NCBI RefSeq assembly: GCF_016859125.1
Contig: NZ_CP069338.1
Location: 682,001-746,000, forward strand
Direction: 5' to 3'
Source of the DNA: Archangium violaceum
Lineage (GTDB): Bacteria > Myxococcota > Myxococcia > Myxococcales > Myxococcaceae
Length of the DNA stretch: 64,000 nucleotides
Every line of letters starts with the position of its first letter. Position 1 is the first letter of the stretch. Position numbers and translations under genes: made by a program. Of this stretch, positions 41,177-49,923 are shown one piece after another. The notes under the pieces were generated by a model. It worked only from the letters and a program-made list of their open reading frames with translations, made no database searches and had not been told where the DNA came from.

Positions 41177-42112
41177 TCAAAGCCCCAGCCCCACAGTCAA
41201 AGCCGGAAAGGTCACGTTCCCGATGACGAAGGTTCGTTGGCCGTCAGCCTCCCAGAGCTTCAGGGTGAAGGTGCCCTCTGTCCGCGCGTCCGGGGCCATC
41301 ACTTCGAGCCAGACGCGGCGCTCCTCACCCGAAGGGATGGGCTCGGCTGGCCAGAAGGTCGCGTCCAGTACCTCTCCCCTGGGCCCGACCAAAACCGCGC
41401 CTTGCGGTGTCCACGACTTCACCGCGTCCGGGTTCTCCAACCACAACTCGATGGCGACCCGGCCAGGAGCGCGGAATGTCGTTACAGTCCGTGGCCGTAG
41501 GGTGTTGCTCTCGCGCTTGGTGATGCGCTTGGTGATGGTTTGAGACGGGATGCCCGCTTCCCCCACCATGCCCGAGGCGAACAGCCCGATCAGGCCCTCC
41601 GGCCTGTCTCGTTCCGCGTGCAGCCGTTGGATTTCCGCGCGCAGATCCGAGTTCTCCTCGCGCGTCTTCCTCAACTCGGCCTGGACGGAGTCCACCGAAC
41701 GCGGGTGGCGGAAGATCTCCACCTGGCGCTCACCAATCGCGGGATGGACAACCAACCGGAAGTTTGCGCAAGCAGGAACCGCATCATCGGCGAAGCACAC
41801 CGTCACCATGCTGGATTTCGCACCGCGCATCTTCTCCGAGGGCTCAAGCGTGAGGAGCCGCCTTCCAGGCGCCACCTCGAAGTGCTCGCGATTCTCCAAC
41901 GTCATCCCGCCCGCCCGCACATCCGAGTCGAAGCGGAAGGTGGTGGGCTGCCCTGGACTGATTTGAACCTCGGGGACTTCGTTGGTCCCTTCCGCCGTCA
42001 GCTCGATGCAGCGGCCCTCTGCCTCCCCTGGCGGAGGACAGGTCTGCGCGGTGGCGGAAGTCCCCGCGAGAAGCAGCATCATCAGGAACGCAGCAGGCAA
42101 CGAAGCGAACAC
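41177..42112 (-). CDS. DUF2381 (TIGR02268) family exported protein
   Basis: 311-aa protein of a myxobacterial paralogous family without known function. Cleavable leader (AAFLMMLLLAGTSATAQ), then CPPPGEAEGRCIELTAEG and a beta-rich domain (TTFRFDSDVRAGGMTL, SSMVTVCFADDAVPACANFRLVV). A coiled coil (VQAELRKTREENSDLRAEIQRLHAERD) follows at about 150-178, then a second beta domain (RVAIELWLENPDAVKSWTPQGAVL). GTG 42112 starts the leader. The kinase gene lies upstream on the same strand, 102 bases away. In myxobacteria DUF2381 genes frequently sit beside kinase genes, so a sensor or envelope partner role is inferred. Confidence 0.82.
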   Translation of the reverse strand: MFASLPAAFLMMLLLAGTSATAQTCPPPGEAEGRCIELTAEGTNEVPEVQISPGQPTTFRFDSDVRAGGMTLENREHFEVAPGRRLLTLEPSEKMRGAKSSMVTVCFADDAVPACANFRLVVHPAIGERQVEIFRHPRSVDSVQAELRKTREENSDLRAEIQRLHAERDRPEGLIGLFASGMVGEAGIPSQTITKRITKRESNTLRPRTVTTFRAPGRVAIELWLENPDAVKSWTPQGAVLVGPRGEVLDATFWPAEPIPSGEERRVWLEVMAPDARTEGTFTLKLWEADGQRTFVIGNVTFPALTVGLGL

Positions 42113-42214
42113 GGGGAGAAGACTCCGAAGCAGAAACGGTGTCCGCCTCTATCACGGCTCCGGGCCCCATGGTGACTGAGCCCGGGGCGATGGTACTGAC
42201 CGCTCGGCAGGCCC

Positions 42215-44230
42215 TTATTCGAAGCTGCTGACGGCTCTCACGCGCACCGTGGAGAAGACTCGTGCGCTCTCCGGTCCTCCGTTCGGCTCCCGAATGGCGC
42301 CTCTCCCACCCTCCTCGTCTCTCACTTCCAGGCAGACCTTGAACGTGTCTCCGCCCGGCACCTTGGCTTCGGTGAGTCTCCCGTACACGCGCCCATCGCC
42401 GAAGATCAGCCGCCCGGACAAGAGAGTCTTCTGCGGCAACTTCCCCCAGTCGCCAATCAATCGGATGGTGGTGTCACCCTCTTTCACGGTGATGTACATG
42501 GCCTCAGGCGAGGGGAATGTCGCGGGATGTTGGTTCCCGATGTCGAGGCCGAGCGTCTTCATCGTCTCGACCGCGCCCGCCGGACATGGAGCAGGTTCCG
42601 GAGTGGGGCGAACCTGCGGTGCTGGGCAGCCAGACAGCGCCGTACAGAGGGCCGCTGAACCAAGCGCATTGCCCGCGCGTCCGAGGACCTTCGTCTTCTT
42701 CTGTTGGGGCTTCTCGCTGCTGTCGTCCTTGCGAAGCATCGTGATCATGACAGGCGCGGAAATGGAGCCCATCGCAGGCTCGGCGCCTTCTCCGCTTGGA
42801 GGATCCAGCGGCTTCGCGGATTGCGCCACTTCACGACCGGGCCCGGCTTGTCGAGTGGGAGCGGCCTCGGATGACGTGTGGAGTGGAGCCGACTCAGGAC
42901 CAGTGGGCAGCGAGGTTGCGAACAGGAACGCGCCGAGCGCCACAGCCGCGCCCCCCACTGCTGCTGCGAAGCGAGAGCGACGGCGCGAGACCGGAGGGGT
43001 CGGGGCTGGTGTAGCTCGCGGTGCTCCATGAGGGGCCGGGGCTTGGGATGCTGGTGGCGGAACCGGCTCCGGTGGAACCGGCTCCGAGACAAGGACAGCA
43101 GCAGCAACGGGAGATTGCTGTTCCGGCACGACGGCGACAACTTCGGCCTTGGGCGCAGGTGCTTCTCCGGCCTTCTCCATGGCCTCGGGTGCAAGAGCCG
43201 GAACCTTCTTCGGTGGCATCCGGCCTCTCCGACGCTCTTTCTTCAGCCAACGTCGGAGCCAGCGCTTCGAGTCGTCCACATCCACCAGCGCGGGATCTTC
43301 CTCGGTCGTCCTGGTGTGGGGCGAGTCCGGCTCGAACAGCGGGAGGTCCCAGCTTGCATCGGCCTCGGCGTTGGCCATGGCCGCATCGAGTGCCGCGCAG
43401 AAATCGACCACACTCCCGTAGCGTGCTGCCGGGTCCTTCTCCAACATCCGCATGCAGATGTCGGAGAGTGCTCGCGAGACTCGTGGATTGAGAACATGCG
43501 GCGCCACAGGCGTTTGGTGGAGGATGCGTTCCGCGAGTCCGCCCTCTTCTCCATCCTCCCTGTCTCCGAACGGAAGGATGTCCGTCAGCAGCCAATAGAA
43601 CGACACCCCAAGGGCCCAAAGCTCGTCCGCTGGGCTGTAGTCGTAGCTCCCGGAATCGTTATCTCTGCTGAAACGCCACGCCTCGGGCGCGCGGAACTCG
43701 ATGGTTCCTGGCGGAAGACGCGAAGTGGTGGGGGCTGGGAGCCCCGTGAGCGTGCTCACGCCGAAGTCGATCAGCAGCGGTCTCGTGTTCCCATCCCGGA
43801 TGATGACGTTGTCCGGCTTGAGGTCCCTGTGCATGACGCCTTGCCGAAGCACTTCGCCGAGCGTCAGCCCGATATCCAGCATGATGCGCGCGGACTTGCG
43901 CGCCGAGGGGTTCTCCTCCGAAACATACGTCTCCAGGGTCCGGCCCCCGGCGAACTCCATGACGATGTAGGGGTGACCGACGAATGGATCCGGCCAGTAT
44001 CCGCATCCGAAGAAGCGGACGACATCGGGATGCTCCAGGTGGTTCAGGATGCTGCTCTCTCGCTTGGCCCTGTCATTCAACAAGTGGCCCCGGAGGATCT
44101 TGACGGCGTAGAAGCATCCAGCCTGCTCGGCCTTGTAGACGTAGCCGTAGCTCCCGCTGCCGAGCCTCTCGACAATGCGGTAGCCCCCGACCATTTCTTG
44201 GGTTTCCGGCAACCTGTAGACCAATCCCAC
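42215..44230 (-). CDS. Transmembrane Ser/Thr kinase with lipoprotein-like C-terminal domain
   Basis: 671-aa receptor-like kinase. The kinase domain (about 15-285) is complete: LGSGSYGYVYKAE, YAVKIL, MHRDLKPDN, LLIDFGVST, PGTIEFRAPEAW and WALGVSFYWLL. A basic, Pro/Ala-rich juxtamembrane region leads to one membrane helix (FAAAVGGAAVALGAFLFATSL, about 435-455). The outer part ends in a domain that starts like a lipoprotein leader (NALGSAALCTALSGC) and continues CPAGAVETMKTLG, GDWGKLPQKTLLSGRLIFG and TFKVCLEV. That domain also occurs alone in the lipoprotein at 10019-10513. GTG 44230 is preferred: GGGGGTGG lies just upstream and a longer reading would overlap the divergent XRE start. Confidence 0.9.
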   Translation of the reverse strand: MGLVYRLPETQEMVGGYRIVERLGSGSYGYVYKAEQAGCFYAVKILRGHLLNDRAKRESSILNHLEHPDVVRFFGCGYWPDPFVGHPYIVMEFAGGRTLETYVSEENPSARKSARIMLDIGLTLGEVLRQGVMHRDLKPDNVIIRDGNTRPLLIDFGVSTLTGLPAPTTSRLPPGTIEFRAPEAWRFSRDNDSGSYDYSPADELWALGVSFYWLLTDILPFGDREDGEEGGLAERILHQTPVAPHVLNPRVSRALSDICMRMLEKDPAARYGSVVDFCAALDAAMANAEADASWDLPLFEPDSPHTRTTEEDPALVDVDDSKRWLRRWLKKERRRGRMPPKKVPALAPEAMEKAGEAPAPKAEVVAVVPEQQSPVAAAVLVSEPVPPEPVPPPASQAPAPHGAPRATPAPTPPVSRRRSRFAAAVGGAAVALGAFLFATSLPTGPESAPLHTSSEAAPTRQAGPGREVAQSAKPLDPPSGEGAEPAMGSISAPVMITMLRKDDSSEKPQQKKTKVLGRAGNALGSAALCTALSGCPAPQVRPTPEPAPCPAGAVETMKTLGLDIGNQHPATFPSPEAMYITVKEGDTTIRLIGDWGKLPQKTLLSGRLIFGDGRVYGRLTEAKVPGGDTFKVCLEVRDEEGGRGAIREPNGGPESARVFSTVRVRAVSSFE

Positions 44231-44327
44231 GGAACCACCCCCGAGAATGCCGAGCCTACCAGCCTCGTGGAGAGCGAGCTGCGCTCCGAAAGCCACGGCC
44301 CCCCGTCCACCGTGGTAGACGGCCTCC

Positions 44328-44699
44328 ATGGACGAAGAACTTCAGCGCTCCCTCGGAGAGGTGGCTCGCGCGGCACGGGAGCGCCTCGGACTCACGCAGG
44401 CCCAAGTCGCCCAGAAGGTGGGTCTCGTCCCGGGTGTCTACGGGAGGATCGAACGCGGCGACATGATGCCGTCCGTCCCGAGCCTGCGGCGAATCAGCAT
44501 CGTCCTGGGAATCTCGTCTGACGCGCTGATGGGGGTGAGCCCTTCGCGGGTTGCAGCCACGGTGGATGAAGCGCCCCCAGTGGAGAACCTCTCGCCTGAA
44601 CTTCGGCGCATCCTCCATCAACTTCGCACGTGGACGCCGAAGCGGCTGAAGGTGCTCAGCAAGGTGCTGACCGTACTTGCTTCCTCCTTCGAGGATTGA
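44328..44699 (+). CDS. XRE-family regulator (paralogue A)
   Basis: 123-aa Cro/CI-type regulator. The helix-turn-helix is at about 10-65: VARAARERLGLTQAQVAQKVGLVPGVYGRIERGDMMPSVPSLRRIS. The C-terminal tail (SPELRRILHQLRTWTPKRLKVLSKVL) probably dimerises. It is divergent from the kinase gene, with about 97 bases between starts, and convergent with a clearly paralogous XRE gene. The Val-Xaa-Gly-Arg-Ile/Leu-Glu-Arg-Gly core is shared by both. It could control the kinase/DUF2381 transcript. Confidence 0.85.
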   Translation: MDEELQRSLGEVARAARERLGLTQAQVAQKVGLVPGVYGRIERGDMMPSVPSLRRISIVLGISSDALMGVSPSRVAATVDEAPPVENLSPELRRILHQLRTWTPKRLKVLSKVLTVLASSFED

Positions 44700-44718
44700 G
44701 CCAGGTAGAACCATCCGC

Positions 44719-45129
44719 TTACTCGGCTTGACCATCTGGCCGTTGTGCCGTGTGTCTCACCAGCGCATTGGCCGTGCTGAGCATGACGGATACCTGTGCG
44801 GCGTCCATGCGGCGAAGCGTTCTCACCAGTCGGCGCAGCTCGGGTGGATCATCTGCCTCGGGTTCAGGCACCTTCAGCCACGAAGGAGCCTTCTCGACAT
44901 CGAGCCCCAGGACGATGTTTGCGTCCAGGCGCAGCACGCGGCACAACCTGCGAAAGGTCGGAACGCTCGGGAGTAGGTATCCTCGCTCCAGCCGACCGAA
45001 AACCTCGGTGACGATCCCAACGCGATCCGCCACATCAGCCTGGGTCAGCTCGGCCGTCTTGCGAGCCTCACGCACGACCGCTGCCAGGTGGACCATCAGC
45101 TTCTTCTTCTCGTTCTGCCTGTCCGTCAT
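44719..45129 (-). CDS. XRE-family regulator (paralogue B)
   Basis: 136-aa Cro/CI-type regulator paralogous to the product of 44328-44699: AAVVREARKTAELTQADVADRVGIVTEVFGRLERGYLLPSVPTFRRL matches it almost helix by helix, and PPELRRLVRTLRRMDAAQVSVML aligns with the same tail. A basic extension (MTDRQNEKKK) precedes the domain. Only 19 bases separate the two convergent stop codons. The pseudokinase gene lies upstream on the same strand, 20 bases away, so the two are probably co-transcribed. Confidence 0.85.
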   Translation of the reverse strand: MTDRQNEKKKLMVHLAAVVREARKTAELTQADVADRVGIVTEVFGRLERGYLLPSVPTFRRLCRVLRLDANIVLGLDVEKAPSWLKVPEPEADDPPELRRLVRTLRRMDAAQVSVMLSTANALVRHTAQRPDGQAE

Positions 45130-45149
45130 CGGTGCGCTCGGTCCAGTGG

Positions 45150-46310
45150 TTATCGGATGCTCGATGCCTTCGGCCAGGGGAGGACACCCATCTCGATAGG
45201 GTGCGCATCCTTCCGCTTGAGGGCGGATGCTTTCTTGAGGATGTCGGCCAGTTCCGCTGCCGCCTCGGTGGCGCCGAAGGGTTGGCCGAGACTGCGAAGG
45301 TACGCGCGCAGATCGTCACGCAATTCAGCGGCCGACTGGTAGCGCTCAGCGGGGTCGCGCTGAAGGGCCCGGAGTGCGATCTTCTTCAAAGGGGCCGGGG
45401 CTTGCTGGGCGATGCGTTCCACGTCCTCGGGTCCGAAGCGCAAGAGCCGGTCAGCCAGCACCTCGATGGAAGCCCACGCCGACTGCTCGGCCTTCACGCC
45501 CGAAACGAGCCGAAGCGCGCGTCTGGATACCTCGGGTGGCAGTACGTCAGGAGGATCGAGCGGATGGTGGCCCGCGATCATCTCCAGCAGCACGAGCCCG
45601 AGCGAGAAGATGTCCGCGCGGCTGTCGATCCCCTTGGGCGAGAGAAGACCGGCCCGGCCCTTCTCGGAGACGGAGCGAATGATCTCCGGGGCCGCGTAGG
45701 CGAAGTTTCCTCGGAGCACTCGCGGCGGAGTGGGAACGCGGCCGAGAAGCTCGGAGAAGGCCGCGCCGAAGTGGGTGAGCTTCACCCGACCGTTGCGTCC
45801 GAGGCGAATGCTCATGGGACTCACGGCCCGGTGAACGATGTGAAGCTCGCGCCCTCTGTCGTCCTCGCACTGGTGGGCGTAGTCGAGAGCGTTGGCCACC
45901 TCGGCGGCGATGAAGGCGGCGAGGGCAGGCGAGAGCTTCCGCTCCAGCAGCAGCCCGGAGCCGATGATCGTGGCCAGGAACGCTCCTGGCGAGTGTTCCA
46001 TCACCACGAAAGGGGCCCCCTGATACTCGGCGAGCCGGAGAACGCGGCCGAGCCTCGGGTGATGCAGGTACTCGGCGAGCTGAACTTCCTCGATTGCTCG
46101 GGTCCGGCCCTCGCGCCCCTCCGGAACTTCTACCTGCTTCAGGACGACGAGCCTCCGGCGAGCCTTCTCCTTCAAGGGCCTGCACCACGAGAGAAACAGG
46201 GTGTCGTAGTCCACGTGTTCGAGGAGGGTACGAAACACCTCGTAACGGAAGCCTCCTGACTCGAAGGTGAAGCGCCCCGTGTCCGTGGGCGGGTTGCCGG
46301 TTCCGATCAT
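45150..46310 (-). CDS. Pseudokinase of the Ser/Thr kinase family
   Basis: 386-aa protein with a Hanks kinase fold but lost catalytic residues. The VAIK-like lysine is kept (RLVVLKQVEVP) and the alpha-C Glu may be in RAIEEVQLAEYL. The catalytic loop reads HIVHRAVSPMSIRL, Ala replacing the HRD Asp and Met replacing the loop Asn-1 region. The metal loop reads LTHFGAAF, His replacing the DFG Asp. C-lobe features remain: YAAPEIIRS, SRADIFSLGLVLLEMIAG and LKKIALRALQRDPAERYQSAAELRDDL. It should bind partners rather than phosphorylate. I chose ATG 46310 (GGGAAA upstream) over a GTG at 46385. No membrane helix. Confidence 0.85.
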   Translation of the reverse strand: MIGTGNPPTDTGRFTFESGGFRYEVFRTLLEHVDYDTLFLSWCRPLKEKARRRLVVLKQVEVPEGREGRTRAIEEVQLAEYLHHPRLGRVLRLAEYQGAPFVVMEHSPGAFLATIIGSGLLLERKLSPALAAFIAAEVANALDYAHQCEDDRGRELHIVHRAVSPMSIRLGRNGRVKLTHFGAAFSELLGRVPTPPRVLRGNFAYAAPEIIRSVSEKGRAGLLSPKGIDSRADIFSLGLVLLEMIAGHHPLDPPDVLPPEVSRRALRLVSGVKAEQSAWASIEVLADRLLRFGPEDVERIAQQAPAPLKKIALRALQRDPAERYQSAAELRDDLRAYLRSLGQPFGATEAAAELADILKKASALKRKDAHPIEMGVLPWPKASSIR

Positions 46311-46872
46311 GTGGTTTCCCGTGCGCTGCGGATCGCCTGAGAGGAGTGCGAGTCCCCATTGGTTATTTCCAACGTGCTCCGACACGTACCATGGAAGGGC
46401 GGAGAAATGGAAGGCACCTTACCAGGTAGGTCATCACCTCCGGGCATCCGGCAGGAGTAGGCTTGAGCCGCGGAAGGGACAACCAGGTGCGGATGCACCT
46501 ACGGGGAGGAGAGCCGACCCAAGCCCCGGCCCTTATGGAACCGGCCCCTGTCGAGAAACGAGCAGGACGGGCTGCGGCTCATGGAACAGGAAGTCACCGA
46601 GCCCAACCTCTTCCTCCGCCAGGGCGGGCCACGCGCGATGGAGCGTCTGGTGGAGGCCATCGTCCATCAGGTGCGAGGCAGATAGCACCGCTTACGTCGT
46701 CGGCTGACCAAAGGTTGGCGCTACCCGAACGGTTGACGCGCCAGTGGGAAGGGGCACCTGCTGGTCTGGATCGCCTCGCAGGCCCTGAGTTACACTCTGT
46801 CACCATCCGTTGAACTGCCAGTCAACAATCAGGGACTTGCCTGTTTCGAAGCAAGTCGAAGGGCGTGAACCC
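46311..46872. other. Region upstream of the pseudokinase, possible gene debris
   Basis: About 560 bases without an intact gene. One rightward frame is open from about 46466 to TAG 46683 and reads protein-like: PLWNRPLSRNEQDGLRLMEQ, then EVTEPNLFLRQGGPRAMERL and VEAIVHQVRGR. Its only ATG is at 46581 (34 aa). It may be the end of a decayed gene; family not recognised. The rest probably holds the pseudokinase promoter. Confidence 0.3.
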
Positions 46873-47097
46873 ATGATGAGGTTACTCGCCATAGTTCAGA
46901 CGCCCCAAGGATCGAAGAGCAAGCGATTCGTTGATGTGGTGGGCGTGGAACCGTCGACAGGGAGTGTCGAGGAAATGCATCAGGTGGGTCGCCAAACGAA
47001 GGACGGTCAGCCCGTGGCTCGTGAAAGAAAAGCCTTGGATGATATCCAGAAAGCAACGGGGGAGCGTCCAGAGTTCCACCCATACAAAGATGAATAG
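46873..47097 (+). CDS. Small orphan protein resembling a polymorphic-toxin C-terminal domain
   Basis: 74-aa protein. The first half contains a beta strand with an acidic start (KSKRFVDVVGVEPSTGSVEEMHQVG). The second half is QVGRQTKDGQPVARERKALDDIQKATG, ending ERPEFHPYKDE. From memory, a strand ending in MHQVGxQT followed by PVxRExxALDDIxxATGxxPxFHPY closes several restriction-endonuclease-fold polymorphic toxin domains. Here it stands free, with no export or pre-toxin region upstream. It may be an orphan toxin cassette or a truncated toxin. The next gene starts 9 bases downstream and could be its immunity gene. ATG 46873 has GAAGGG upstream. Confidence 0.5.
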   Translation: MMRLLAIVQTPQGSKSKRFVDVVGVEPSTGSVEEMHQVGRQTKDGQPVARERKALDDIQKATGERPEFHPYKDE

Positions 47098-47106
47098 CCG
47101 ACTCAC

Positions 47107-47616
47107 ATGGGACACCAGATCAGGTTTTTTCTGACTCCTGCGGACCTTCAAATCCTCGAGCAGCGGCTGAAGGCACACTGTCCGGTGGTTTATCTGGACT
47201 ACAGGTCGGAACAGCCTGTTCCGAGATTGCTCTCCACGCTCGCTGTGGCCGAGTTCGGCAAGACGTGGCTGCCGATGCTCCTGGTGCCGCCAGAATCATT
47301 GGAGGCGCTCAGCTTCGAGAATGTGATGCAACAGGGCTACTGGACCGTGGATCTGTTGCGGTCACCCGCTATCGAGTTGAGCCGCTGTTTCTACGACGGG
47401 AAGATCCTTCGTGTTGGACGCCTGTTCTATGATCGGGGCTTCTATGATGAGACGGGCAACTGGGTTGAGAAGCCCGCCGCTTTTCAAGCCTGGGCGAAGA
47501 AAGTGTTTTCAGTGGCACGTAAAGGACTCCAGAGGGATGTTGCCTTGGATGCCTATGTCGGAGAGAACGCCCAGGCGGAACGTCAGCGGGCGGGGCTTAG
47601 ACTGGTGTCGACTTGA
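47107..47616 (+). CDS. Putative immunity-type protein of unknown family
   Basis: 169-aa soluble acidic-to-neutral protein. It starts GHQIRFFLTPADLQILEQRL (strand plus helix), then KAHCPVVYLDYRSEQPVPRLL. The centre is GYWTVDLLRSPAIELSRCFYDGKILRVGRLFYDRGF, and the end is a helix FQAWAKKVFSVARKGLQRDV. The gene is 9 bases downstream of the toxin-like fragment, a spacing typical of toxin/immunity cassettes. I do not recognise a named family, so the immunity role is inference from context. Base composition is clearly less GC-rich than in the flanking housekeeping genes. Confidence 0.55.
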   Translation: MGHQIRFFLTPADLQILEQRLKAHCPVVYLDYRSEQPVPRLLSTLAVAEFGKTWLPMLLVPPESLEALSFENVMQQGYWTVDLLRSPAIELSRCFYDGKILRVGRLFYDRGFYDETGNWVEKPAAFQAWAKKVFSVARKGLQRDVALDAYVGENAQAERQRAGLRLVST

Positions 47617-47673
47617 GGTGTGGTTTGATTCGTCGGATGAAGTCCATTTCGGGCCCCGTGCCGCTCACCCTCG

Positions 47674-47901
47674 ATGACACCCTGGCACGCAAACGCGGAC
47701 TGCTTCACGGTGCTGTGGTTCGCCCAGGAGGGGCACGTTCTCTACGAGCATCCCTTGCGGCCCTGGTATAGGCACAAGGTACGTCCCTCCTTCGCCGACA
47801 TGCAGGCAGCGGCTTGCGCTTCGGCCAAAAGTGCGAAACTCGAACTCAGAGGCTGCATCGACCCCGGCCCTCTCCTCGAAGTGGAAGAGGGCGGGTCGTA
47901 G
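47674..47901 (+). pseudogene. Possible transposase C-terminal remnant
   Basis: A 75-codon frame reads CFTVLWFAQEGHVLYEHPL, then RPWYRHKVRPSFADMQAA, then loses character. The WYRHKxxPSFADM pattern resembles, from memory, the tail of some IS-type transposases, which continues into a helix that is missing here. Without terminal repeats or the rest of the gene this stays tentative. Confidence 0.3.
47862..47898. repeat. Hairpin repeat-like element
   Basis: CGGCCCTCTCCTCGAAGTGGAAGAGGGCGGGTCG: CCCTCT and AGAGGG arms around a 10-base loop. It is a distant relative of the intergenic repeat and lies downstream of prfC (leftward) as a possible terminator. Confidence 0.4.
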
Positions 47902-47910
47902 CACCGGAAC

Positions 47911-49530
<1,620 letters not shown>

Positions 49531-49644
49531 ATCGGGAAGGGAACTATCACGGGGCGTGTGTTTTTTCGCGGGGTTCCGTCCGTATGAGGCGTCCCCCCGG
49601 GGAGCATCCAGGCACACAGCCCCCCCTCCATACGCCATGTACGT

Positions 49645-49680
49645 CCCCGCTCCCTCTGGGAGAGGGTCGGGGTGAGGGTC
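49645..49680. repeat. Intergenic hairpin repeat, copy 3
   Basis: CGCTCCCTCTGGGAGAGGGTCGGGGTGAGGGT. Same unit as 27580-27620, with the left arm partly changed. It directly adjoins the bestrophin-like remnant. Confidence 0.7.
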
Positions 49681-49699
49681 TACGACCTGCTCCGGCCCC

Positions 49700-49823
49700 C
49701 CTTTCGCCTACAGCCTGTTGCTGCACCGGACGGCATACCTGTTCTGCCTGCTGCTGCCGTTCGGACTGGCTGGGCGAGCCGGTGCCCGAGCCGCTGACGC
49801 CCAAGGGGTTCCTGCTGCAATGA
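49700..49823 (+). pseudogene. Bestrophin-like (YneE) gene remnant
   Basis: One frame reads PFAYSLLLHRTAYLFCLLLPFGLA. This is very close to the conserved membrane segment of bacterial bestrophin-type channels, which normally continues through a second helix and a GLDALGDE-like motif. Here the sequence after GLA shifts frame and the other frame ends EPVPEPLTPKGFLLQ and a stop at 49823. Nothing N-terminal is present upstream, only the repeat copy. I read this as an internally deleted, truncated gene. The family assignment rests on memory of one segment. Confidence 0.45.
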
Positions 49824-49923
49824 GGCGCGAGGGGCTCGATCGCACGGCCCCCCACCCTGCCTACGAGCCGACCCCGCCTCCGCCCTTCCCGCCTGCCCCC
49901 CTCGGGAGGTATGCACCGGGGCA

